A stretch of DNA of 64,000 nt from assembly GCF_030272615.1 (NCBI RefSeq), contig NC_081411.1, forward strand, positions 830,882,160 through 830,946,159, written 5' to 3'. Of the stretch, positions 12,427 to 22,374 are shown piece after piece; position 1 is the stretch's first letter, and each line of letters starts with the position of its first letter. The notes beneath the pieces are model-generated. The model worked only from the letters and a program-made list of their open reading frames with translations. It had not been told where the DNA came from and made no database searches. A program made the translations under genes and the position numbers. The DNA is from Cryptomeria japonica (Eukaryota; Streptophyta; Pinopsida; Cupressales; Cupressaceae).

Positions 12427-15400
12427 ATGGCTTCAGCATCACATGCTAGCTCTAGTGCACCCGTTGATTTTGTAGACTTCATTCAACGGAAGGCAAAATA
12501 CAATGCCCTATCTCAAATACCCGCTAGTTTCATAATGGAAGAAGGCATTTCAGATTTCATTTACTGCAAGATTGAAGACCTAGGATCTCTGATGATCCAT
12601 TCCCAGTTGAGTCTGTTATCCGGAAAGGATAAGAAGATTAAACTGGAATTCAGCATTCTGGAAAAGAAGAAACTTCACAACGTAGCCTATTTTCTTGAAG
12701 AATTTTCGGATGATCACATTCGAATTATTCTGAGCAAAGTACACAGTGATAAGATGTACTTAGAGCGGATGCATGATATCACACCAGAAGCGATTCATGT
12801 CGTCATCAGTTTCTGCAACGTCGGTGAAGTACCAACCCTAAGAAAGATTAGTAAGACAAAAATGACTAAGCACACCGGTTCTATAAGCGATTCATGGGGA
12901 ATGACTATCAATTCCATCAAGGACGATCTGGTCAAATATGCATGTATGGTGATAGGATACCAGACGTTCCATGCCAGCAAAATCAACTCTGTCTCTACTG
13001 CAGCGGTAAATGCCGCCTACAGGATGATCAAGGAAGATGCATCATTTGATCTGTGCACTGGTATGCAAAGACAACTTCTGTTGAGCCTCAAGTCGATCAA
13101 ACAGGACAATGCCCTGAAATTTAAGTTTGGACAACTATTGGTTGGGTTGTTCTTCTACTTCCAAGGCTATTTTCCAGGAGTAGGTGATATTTAGTGGTCT
13201 GCTGACCAACTGGTGACAAAGCAAATCAAGGAAAGCCTACAAGCTATAGGAACTGGTTATCCGGAAGTGCTAAACAAATATTTTGATGAGTTCAGATGCA
13301 AAATGAACCAAAGAGTAAGAATATCCAGTGATATTGTCAAAAAGTATGAGGAGGACATCTGCTTCACCATCAAAGTTGATGAGTGCATAATGGAGGCGGT
13401 TGAGCCTAGACAGGAAGAAGTGGAACCAATGGATTATGAGGTAATGTATGACATGTTAGATGGGTATGCCTCTACCCTAATCGCCTCGCCCCTTGATCCA
13501 AAGGAAAAGAGAACCGACACCTATTTGGAAAGGGTTACATCGGTTCAAGAACCCTCAGTAAAGAAGGGAAAGGCAGTGCCTTCAGCATCGACACCGGTTA
13601 CCACAACAAGTCCCAAAGTGACCAAGCGGTCACCAACAAAGAAGAAACCTGAAGGGGCACCTGCCAAAGTCTTTGAGAGGAAGCGGACGACAAAAAGAAA
13701 TACACCAGACTCAGAGGACACTATCTCTGAAGAAAAACCTAAGAAGACTAGGCAAATGAGGAAAAAGACAAAGAGTGAACCGACAACATCTGCACCGATA
13801 AATATTGATATTTCCTCTTACAAACCTTTGACACGTTGTCAAAGAACAATTAAGAATATTAGAAGAAAAGTACTTGGTGATTTGAAAGAGTGCTTTGATG
13901 ATTTTCATGATGATGAAAAGAAAGTAGTTGAACAGGAAGTTATCAATTATTTATGTATTAATGACCTGTGGCCATCAGAAATTAAATCTGAGACGCCTGA
14001 TTCTTTGTATAATTCTTTAGACAACAAGTGGTGCATTGCCATAGAAAAGGAACAAGAAATAAGAGAGGAAGTATTTGCACAATACTTTCCTGATGTGCCT
14101 AAAACAAAACTGTATGAAGTGGTGGAGAGATATAAGGGCCTCTTCATGAGAAGAAGAAGACTCCTGTTATTGGAAGGAAAAGTTCTGGAAGTGGTCAAAG
14201 ATACCCACTCCCTTGCTCAATCAGCTTTAAGACTGCATGAAGTGGCTGAAGCCAATAGGAAAGCAGAGCAAGAACCGGAAATCACTCAACCAGATGAAGT
14301 ATACAATAGTGAAGGAGAACCGATCACCACTCAAATGGAATTGATTGATGTTGATGCCTTAAATGGTGACAATGTTGCTTCGGATGCACTAGTAGAAACA
14401 GAAGGTCAGGAGAAATAGGAGGAAGACAAGAGAAAACAGACAGAGGAAGAGAAGAAGAAATAGGAGAAAGAAAAGACAAAACAGGCAGAACAGGAAAAGA
14501 AGAAAGAGGATGAGAAGAAAAAGAAAGAGGAAGAAAAGAGAAAAGAAGAGGAAAATAAGAAACAAGAGTATGAGAAGAAGAAGAAGGAAGCATAAAAGGA
14601 AGAGGAGAAGAGAAAGGAAGAGGAGAAGAAAAAGGAAGAGGAGAAGAGAACGGAAGAGGAGAAGAAAAAGGATGAAGATGAAGAGAAGCAGAAAGAAGAG
14701 GAGAAAAAGAAGGCAGAAGAAGACAAGAAAAAAGCCAAAGAGAAAGAAGAAGCGGCACAAAGCACTCAGATGGAGACTCCAAAGGCTACCGATAATCAAG
14801 CCAAACTGACTGACATTACCAGTCCTATTGATCTCCAGTCTGCAAACGAATTGGAGCTACTGCAAAGCATTTAGCTTGCTTAAGAGTGATTGAATGCTCT
14901 AAGGAGGAAAAAGGAGGAAGATGTTATCCAAACTGTGGTGGAAACACTCACCAATTTGATACCCAGTACAAACCTCCCCAGTACTGATTCCTCACTTGCC
15001 CAATTAAAGCTTCTATGTACAGTTGTGGAAGACCAGGTCCAAAGCCTAGAAGAAGTTGTAGAAACAAATGCCAAAAAGGAGCATGAAAAGGCTCTGAACA
15101 TTGCCTTGGTGAAGAAGTTGAATGAGCTTCAGTCAGAACTTTAGAAGGCACAAAAGGACATTAGAGATGCAATGGATGAGGGAAATCTACTACTCAACAA
15201 GATTTTTCAAGCTCATTTATTCTGTGATGATGTGCTCACTCAAAAGGACAAACTGCAATCTGATATGCAGTCATTTATTAGCACCTTCAAGATGCCATAT
15301 GATTCCTTCTCCACATATGGACAAACTACTCACCGGTTTCAACTTCAGTCTACAAGAATAGAGGCAGAGATAAGCAACCAAACACGTAATTTGTAGGAAC

Positions 15401-15558
15401 TTCAACTGGTCCTACTGCCAAGACTGCAAATTCTTTAGAAATGCTACCTTAATATAGATACCCTAACGGTTACTCAAGAGATGAGTACCATGGATGCCAT
15501 GGAGGAGCAGGTTTATCAAATGCAAACGGAGAATGAGGTTGCTACCTCATTGCTTTAA
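12427..15558 (+). pseudogene. Element C ORF2: ~1,044-codon frame of unknown function
   Basis: The ATG at 12427 begins MASASHASSS. The same frame stays open for 3.1 kb with no frameshift to TAA at 15556. It is broken only by nonsense codons: TAG at 13192, 14416, 14461, 14872, 15142, 15394 and 15436, TAA at 14593 and 14881, and TGA at 14887. Parts in order: a helical globular domain (about residues 1-340), a basic Ser/Thr/Lys linker with nuclear-signal-like KKTRQMRKK (about 370-450), a second helical domain (about 460-640), a Lys/Glu repeat coiled coil (about 660-780), and a helical C-terminus. I see no RT, integrase, protease or transposase motif. The N-terminal domain faintly resembles the protein remnant of element H (43222-44066). 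The function is unknown. Confidence 0.6.
14419..14765 (+). repeat. Lys/Glu-coding purine repeat in C ORF2
   Basis: Degenerate tandem GAGGAGAAGAAA-type units about 15 bp long encode an EEEKKK-like single helix. This low-complexity tract creates long spurious frames on both strands. Confidence 0.85.
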
Positions 15559-15919
15559 TCATTTTCTTTATCCATGAAGACATTTATGCGGGATTTTAAA
15601 TCAATTTTTGACAAGTTTCACTCTTTATTGTCATAAACTTTTTAAATCAGTTTTTAATGCTAATGGAACAGGGGTTTGTCAACTGTACTTTGTCATTGTT
15701 GGCAAAGGGGGAGTAGTATTTTGTATTTAAAATTTTGATGCATGCTTTGCATACTTTCATGTTTATCTTAGTAAGGAAGTAGTATACATTGTATTTTCTG
15801 CAAAAGGGATAGTGTATATGCTTAGGGGGAGTAATTTTACCTATGGCATAATTTTGTTGTAAAACACTTAGATGTCAAAAATTTTCCTAAGTGTTTCTAT
15901 CAATGCCAAAGGGGGAGAT
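15559..15919 (+). promoter_or_regulatory. Element C 3' untranslated region with repeated polypurine tracts
   Basis: GGGGGAG runs occur at about 15707-15713, 15825-15831 and 15908-15918. The last is in the normal position against the 3' LTR. No coding potential was seen. Confidence 0.7.
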
Positions 15920-17131
15920 TGTTGGCATTTTGATGATTATGTTGTGATTGTCATTGATGGACACACACTTGCTATGAGATCACTTTCAGAATGTATGAAT
16001 TATGCTCAACCAGTAATTGTTCCAAACCGGTATCATGTTGTAGTCTTTAGACTACTGTTGTTATGCAGAAAGTGTTTATCGATCTCAAGCAGTATAAAGA
16101 CCCAAGCAGCATAGAGAGATCAAGCGGTTTAAGGATCTCAAGTGGAGCGGAGAAAAGGAGCCAGAAGTGGCAGTTATCTTTTTCCCAATCTTCAATTTTT
16201 GTCAACCGATAATCCGTTAAACTGGTATTACTCTGAGTCACCAACCGGTAATTGGAAAGTTGGACAAAATGGTAATACTCTGTGATGAGTTACCAACCGG
16301 TATATTTTTGTGATGACTTACCATCCACCGACATTTTGACGGTGTTTTGTGTCGTGTTATCAAATGTGTCTAGATAAAGTGAACCTAGGAACTTGTAATG
16401 AAATCCTATTGTACCGACATGAAATCAGATTCCTTTTAAGGACATCATGTCTAGGGTTTTAAGAGAGAGGATGCGAGTATAGCTGTTAGTTTTTGTAGTG
16501 GTTGAAAAACCTCTTGAATGTGCGATCTTAACTGAGAAGATCAAGTCTGTGAGTTGTAATAGAGTAAGGAGTTATTGAAGACTGAAGTAATGTTGAAATG
16601 CATTAGTTATGAGCTACAATGGATCTAATCAAGTAGACTGTGCCATTTGCTAGATCATTCACTTGTTAATTACTCACATCTTTGACAAGTTAGAAACCCT
16701 TAACCGGGTAGGCCCAGAAAAGCCTTTGTAAATCCTCTAACAAGGTGGTTCACATCTATGGATCTGAAATCCTCTCACAAGGTAGTCTTTAATTGGACTT
16801 ATCTCCTAACAGAGATTGAGATTCCTAACAGGATCTGTTCTGGTAAAGAACATTGTATAACCTTAACCGGTCTGGTTACTATTCTGCAGATAGTTACTTG
16901 TGAGTTTCATCTCATCATGGTTTTTCCCATTTGGGTTTCCACGTCAAAATCTCTTGTGTTATGGTGATTGTGCTTCTGTGGGTGAATGCATTATTTTCTA
17001 TTTGGTTTGCATGTGTGTTAACCGGTTTGTTTGCTAAACTGTTTTACTGGTTTACTGCTAGACTATTAAAGTGTTTAAGTACAATATTTTTTGGTATACT
17101 AATTCACCCCCCCCCCTCTTAGTATTCATCA
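15920..17131 (+). repeat. Element C 3' LTR
   Basis: 1212 bp, starting TGTTGGCATTTTG and ending TTCATCA. It differs from the 5' copy mainly by transitions, several of them inside ACCGGT motifs, plus a longer C run near 17107-17116. Confidence 0.92.
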
Positions 17132-17348
17132 AGTTTCAGATTTGTTGCATTGTATCATTGATGTTTTGGTCAACCGGTAAAGTTTGACAGTGCAGTTGGA
17201 GTTTTTGATATAGTGTCTAAACCAGTTAGTTTAGCAAGTTGTTTCTGAGTTGGAATTAAGTTTGGTGATAGTTTAGTTTGTTTTCTATCTACTGATTCAC
17301 CCCCCTCTTAGTAGTTGACTGTATCCTTATAGTTTCATCATATTATCA
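17132..17348 (+). repeat. Element B 3' LTR, right part
   Basis: Continues the B LTR after element C, starting GTTTCAGATTTG after the duplicated target. It ends ATTATCA and is followed by CCTTC, the right target copy. It keeps the CACCCCCCTCTTAGT box near the LTR end. Confidence 0.9.
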
Positions 17349-18013
17349 CCTTCATCACTCCCGGAATCAAAACTACCTAAACCATTCATATCTCTCTTGA
17401 TAAAACACTTGCTTCCAAATACCTTGAAGTACTTGACTGATGGTTTCCAGTCATACCACAACTCATAAGGTGTCAATCTATTGTTTGTTCTTAGTTGAAC
17501 CCGGTTCAAGGTATATGCAGCAGTATGAACCACTTCCTTCCAATACATGTCCGACAAACTTGCCCCATTTAACATGGTTCTGGCCATCTCCTTGACTATC
17601 CTATTCTTCCTTTCTACCACACCATTTTGTTGTGGTGTCCTGGGGGTTGAGTATTGCCTTTTGATTCCATGTATTTCATAGTAATCTTCAAACTCATTTG
17701 ATGTGAGCTCTCCACCCTGATCTGATCTTAGACATTTCAGTTTGCACCCACTTTCCTTCTCTACCATCTTCTGAAGGTTCTTGAATCTGTCAAATGCTTG
17801 TGATTTATCTTGTAGGAAAGTGACCCATGTCATTCTTGAATAGTCATCAGTGAAGAGCATAAAATATCTTTCACCGGCAACAACTCTTGTCCTAGTCAGA
17901 CCACATAGATCTGTATACACAAGTTCAAGTGGTCTTGAAGTGTTGTGTTCTTTTTTCATGAAGCTCACCATAGTCTACTTTCCTTTCACACATTCATCAC
18001 AAAATTTTCTTGT
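17349..18013 (-). pseudogene. Element A integrase remnant
   Basis: The minus-strand frame from about 17971 down to 17349 is a copia integrase core. Catalytic residues are visible as VYTDLCG, RSDQGGEL and NGVVERKN, then the KCFIKR block and DSGSDEG, where element B cuts it. No stop occurs inside the core. The frame is lost around 17975, near the zinc-binding part. The missing C-terminal end resumes at 2429 on the other side of B. Confidence 0.9.
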
Positions 18014-18529
18014 CGGTTTAATGATGGGTGGAATATTTCTTACACAACCCTTTTTTCTTACCACAACGACATTATCAAAATTTATGTGGCCTTATCTTCT
18101 ATGCCACAACCATATTTCATCCACTTGTCCCAACATGCATTGGGATTCAAAACATTCTTTCAGAATGTATACATTACCATCTATCCTCTTACCTTCAGCT
18201 ACAATCTGACCGGTACTCTCCTTCTTTATCTGGCAGTTGGTAGAGTCAAAGGTGAATTTATAACCTTTGTCACACATTTGACTCACACTCAACAAATTAT
18301 GCTTCAGGCCTTCCACATAATACACATCACGTTCTTTCAGTTTGCCATCAATGTTTAGAGTACCTTTTCCCTTTATCTTGATTGATGAGTTGTCTCCAAA
18401 CCTTACTGAGCCACCATTCCAATCTTCAAGTTTGATAAATTTATTTTTATCACCAGTCATGTGATTGGAACAACCACTGTCCACAACCCATAGATTTATT
18501 CTTTCAGCATGTAGGGCAGTCTGCACCAT
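18014..18529 (-). pseudogene. Element A protease and GAG-pre-integrase remnant
   Basis: Minus-strand frame 18529-18092 shows the copia aspartic protease motif WVVDSGCSNHMTGD with the catalytic aspartate intact, then the LLSVSQM block and LWHRR of the pre-integrase domain. The following zinc-finger part (about 18090-17975) is out of frame. Confidence 0.87.
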
Positions 18530-18565
18530 CAGAATTGATTTTGCTTTGTCCTTTTCTTTCTCAAA

Positions 18566-19105
18566 CTAAACTGGTTGAGTTTCCTTCTTTTTGTCAGTTG
18601 CAATTTTGTGCTCCGGTTCGGCTACCGGTTCCTGATCTGGATATGTCCTCTTTTGCTTGATTTTCCTATTCTTACAAAGCTTTGCTATATGTCCAAACTC
18701 TTGACAATTGCGTTTCACATTTCCATTGAAAGATGAATCCTTGAAATTATTGTAGGACACTGGTTTACTCTTCCTACATTCAAAACTCATATGCCCAAAT
18801 CCATTGTAGTGATAACAAACAACATTCATATCCCAGAGTGTATTAAATGGATTTCTACTTTCATAACTCATGGTGGGCTTATTTGTTAATCTACAATCAA
18901 CTAATCTATGTCCAAATTTGTTACACCGATAATAATAACCATGCAAGTTTGGAACATACCAATTAGGTTGCCTTGGTCCTGCAAATGCCTGTCTCACTAG
19001 GGGTCTTCCTTTCATGCTGCTAACTCTAGTGAATCCTTCATGATCAACCCTTGCAATTCTCCTCAGATTTGCATTTTGGTACATTGAGTGTGGCTTCCGG
19101 TTCAT
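18566..19105 (-). pseudogene. Element A extra zinc-knuckle region of gag
   Basis: The frame holds three degenerate knuckles: YRCNKFGHRLVDC, CYHYNGFGHMSFEC and NCQEFGHIAKLC. Each has lost one cysteine or has altered spacing. This block lies between the coiled coil and the protease, and its order and spacing match ORF1 of element C. It ends in a Lys/Glu-rich tail before a TAG stop. Confidence 0.75.
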
Positions 19106-19876
19106 TGATTGTGTATACTGGTTTATGTGACGGTTTCTAATAGCTTTTGTATAAGTCTTCTTATCGGTATCCTTGCTTACTTTGAATGTTTTCTTTTCTT
19201 CACCTTCACTAGAAGAAGTGAACTATATCTCTTTACCAGTTGTGTCTTTATTGTTTAAACTTTGTCCTTCTTCAAATCCTAAGCCACTGGTATCTTTATA
19301 TTGCTTCTGTTTGCTCAACATCTTGTCTAAGGCTTCTGTGCTACCCTCATATTTACTTCTCACTTTCAGTTCATCCTTACTCTTTTCAAGCTCTTTTATG
19401 AGATTCACTATTTCTTCTTCCAAAACTTGATTCTCTTTTTCCTTCTTTAATAGATCAGAGGATGTAACTTCACACATCCTCTTGGCTTCTTCCAACTTAA
19501 GTTTCAAGTCAGAGATAACTTGATTGGACTCATCAGTGATTGCTTCAAGTGATCTTGTTCTTCTACTGCAGAAAGCTTGACCTTCTTGAGTTATCTTCTT
19601 GTTTTACTTAACTCCTCAAGAGAACTTATAAGCTCACCTTCTAGATCCACTTCGGCTTCAATTTCTTCTTCTTCCTCATCTTCACCAACCAGTTTATCTA
19701 GTGCCATAAAGAGATTAACATCTCTTTCATTCTCATGGTAGTCATTTTCTTATGCACTTTCTTCATTTGTGGCATCATCCTCAATAGTATAGGTTGTTAT
19801 GCTTCCAGTAGCCTCTTCTTCCTTGCCGATAGAAATTCCTTTCTTTGTCTTTACCGATCGATTTGCCAAAACTTCT
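19106..19876 (-). pseudogene. Element A gag coiled-coil region
   Basis: Minus-strand pieces (19507-19223 and around 19880-19750) give a heptad-rich Leu/Lys/Glu helix followed by GLGFEEG. Several frameshifts break it. It corresponds to the coiled coil of C ORF1. Confidence 0.65.
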
Positions 19877-20713
19877 TTACTCATCTCCGCCAGTTTCATT
19901 ATAAGGAGATTTTGCAGCAAAGTGTCCAACTTTACCACAGTTGAAGCATTTGAGTGGTAACTTCCCTTTATACTTGTCAGATCCTCTCTTGAGCTTTTTG
20001 ACAAATTTTTCTACTTCTGCATCTGAGTCTTCACTGGAGCCTTTATGAGCAAGCTCTTCCTTGCCCTTTTTGGTGGAGTTGAATGCTACCTCTTTCCTTG
20101 AGGATGCTTCACCGGTTGTTCTCATTTCATAGGTTGTTAGAGAGCCAAATAGCTCATCTACTGTGAAGGTCTTCAGATCCTTGGATTCATCTATGGTAGA
20201 AACCTTAGTATCATACTTAGATGTGAGAGATCTAAGTACCTTCTTGACAATAATCTCATCAACAATTTCTTTTCCAAGTCCTCTGATGATGTTCACAGTT
20301 TCATCTACTCTGTGAAGGTAGTTTACAATATTTTCTTCATCTTTCATCTTGATGCCTTCAAGCTGACCTCTTAGTGATTGCAGCTTGGCCTTGTTGACTT
20401 TGGCATCTCCTTCAAATCGTCTCTGCAATTTATTCCAAGTCTCCTTGGCGGATGCACAATGCATAACCTTGACAAACTCATTATCTAACAACCCGCTTAA
20501 GATAACATGTTTAGCCTTTGCATTATTTTCATACTCCTTCTTAGCATCCATATTAGTGGGAGGAACACTAGGGACAATATACTCATTCTTGACAGACATC
20601 CACACACCAAAACCAAGGGAGGGAATATAGGTCTCCATTCTTCTGCTCCAAAAGGCATAGTTAGATCCATCAAACATGGGGGATTTTGAGGAGGCAGACT
20701 CATTTCTTTCCAT
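19877..20713 (-). pseudogene. Element A gag (UBN2 domain) with degenerate knuckle
   Basis: The ATG at 20713 begins MERNESASSK. The copia gag N-terminal motif FDGSNYAFWSRRMETYI, then HVILSGLLDNEF, ETWNKLQRRFEG and LRGQLE are visible. The zinc knuckle CFNCGKVGHFAAKS near the end has lost its last cysteine. The 279-codon frame is uninterrupted. A frameshift follows near 19880 where normal elements continue. The start is chosen because the UBN2 motif begins about 15 residues later. Confidence 0.88.
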
Positions 20714-20766
20714 TGTGTTCTTTGACCATAATATTCCCAAGCTAGAGAAAGCTTTAATGAACCGGT

Positions 20767-20785
20767 AACCTACACTTTGATACCA
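20767..20785 (-). promoter_or_regulatory. Element A primer-binding site
   Basis: On the minus strand TGGTATCAAAGTG starts two bases from the LTR end, a variant initiator-tRNA-Met PBS. Confidence 0.85.
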
Positions 20786-20787
20786 AT

Positions 20788-22374
20788 TGTTGAACACAAT
20801 GTACCACTGAGAGGGGGGTGAATCAGTGGTTCTTGAAAACTTTTCTTTCTAAACCAAGCTTGGAATACCGGTTACTAAACTAAATACTAAACAATCAAAC
20901 CTGTAAGATAAGAGTGGATATCAAAAGAGGCAAACACACAAATGCATAACCCAAAACACCAGATGTATGAGAAAAACCCAATATGGGAAAAACCTCGGTG
21001 AGAAATGCTGCTAGAGTCTTCTGCTCCAATCTTGCCTCACAATAAAACAATAGATTACAAATATTAAGGGCACCAACCCAAGGAGAATGAACCCTTGCAC
21101 CAAGGACCAACTCGGTGTAATGTGATGAAATACAAATTTAATACAGTGATACCCTCTAGTTGTGAATGAGTTCTACAACACCTGATCAATGGATTTCTAT
21201 CGGTTAACAACCTCCTCTTCTTCACTAGTTCTCACATTGCTGACTATCAGATTACTCTCTATGGTCGCTCACCGGTTACTCCCAACCTCTCTTCTTTCTC
21301 TCTCAGCCTCACACTTCACCATGTCACTCTTGGATGCCTTTCTAACCAATCACTTCTTACCAGTTTGCTTGACTGTTAGAATTGCAATAGTTTTCTGGTT
21401 ACTCTATCTCTACCGGTTAGACCCTCTCACCAATTCAACCTGCTAACTCACATTGTAACTTTCTGAGAATAAACTCTAACACAGATAATCTTTCTTCTTT
21501 CTTAGGATCTCTTTTTTCTCTCTCACTCTCTCACCTCATATCAAACATCAACTTATTTTGGTCTCAAGCTAACATATTTATCATTTAGGGTTTCCACCAA
21601 AAAAACATTCAAACGATGTCGTGTTAGGTTTTTCCCTTCACCAACTCGATCTATATTAGAGTTGATCTAGTTTTCTTTTGTGGAATGGTGATCTGCATGT
21701 CACTAAATAGAACCACCATCACCTCGCATTTTGATGTGAGTTTTTTATTTTAGGGAGTCTATGACATTCTTTTTGCATTTCTCTATCAAACACCATTAAT
21801 GACTTGACTGTTTCCTTCAGCAAGTGGGTACAAAGATCTAATCTTCTCGCAGGGTCAATTAAATCATCTTGCCACCTTGTCTTCCTCGAGCCACAATATT
21901 CTACCATCCTCCCATGATTTATGGGTTCTTCATTAAAGAAGACCTTCTTGTTGATTGTTACGTCGATGAATACTTCATTGACCTTTGTGTGATCACCACC
22001 TGGTTTCCACCTATGCTCGGTTTGCTATGTTGGTTTGACATCTTTCACCGACCATAATTGACTAGTGGTTCAACTCACCTTATTGGTATAACCTAGCTTC
22101 ATTGGTGGTCCTTCATACCTACTAACCTCTTCTTTGTCGGTGGATCAACTTGGCCTTCCATCAAACATGCTGGTCTGACTACTTAGTCCATTTACCAACA
22201 ACATTAAAATTATCTGTGTATATCAGTTCACATCATTCAGTTCTTCTCTTGCTTTCTTGCTTTACCTTGCTGGTGGTTCTGTTTTACCGGTCAATGATGC
22301 ATTTCATATGTATCGGTAACATACCCGTTTGTCTGCTTACACACATATGGATTGACATCATCATGTCTTACTTC
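20788..22374 (-). repeat. Element A 5' LTR, main part
   Basis: It begins two bases from the PBS and is interrupted by D at 22375. It carries the hairpin motif inverted at about 20969-21000 and the C-rich box inverted at about 20812-20823. Its remainder is at 23885-23975. Confidence 0.87.

Larger units (their letters stand above)
9443..17131 (+). mobile_element. Element C: non-autonomous LTR retrotransposon with a large unknown ORF
   Basis: LTRs are 9443-10652 (1210 bp) and 15920-17131 (1212 bp), both TGTTGG...TTCATCA. The initiator-Met PBS is at 10655 and a polypurine tract at 15908-15918. The flanks ATTTT (9438-9442) and AGTTT (17132-17136) are a target duplication with one change. The 5.3 kb interior has a gag-like coiled-coil/zinc-knuckle ORF and a second very long frame, but no protease, integrase, RT or RNase H. 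It must have used enzymes from a partner. Its LTR boxes resemble those of A, B and D, which points to copia helpers. Confidence 0.9.
2430..17348 (+). mobile_element. Element B: Ty1/copia LTR retrotransposon inserted in element A
   Basis: The 5' LTR is 2430-3794. The 3' LTR is 8259-9442 plus 17132-17348, split by C. Both ends read TG...CA. The initiator-Met PBS follows the 5' LTR and a polypurine tract precedes the 3' LTR. The flanks read CCTTT (2425-2429) and CCTTC (17349-17353), a 5-bp target duplication with one mutation. Removing B rejoins the conserved SDEG|IFLG junction of element A, which confirms both boundaries. LTR copies differ at many sites and pol is broken, so this is an old copy. 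Confidence 0.92.

Noticed and set aside
14324-14809. Several long frames on both strands in the purine repeat
   Set aside because: They are shadows of the GAG/AAG repeat coding the Lys/Glu coil of C ORF2. Their products are Leu/Phe/Ser homopolymers.
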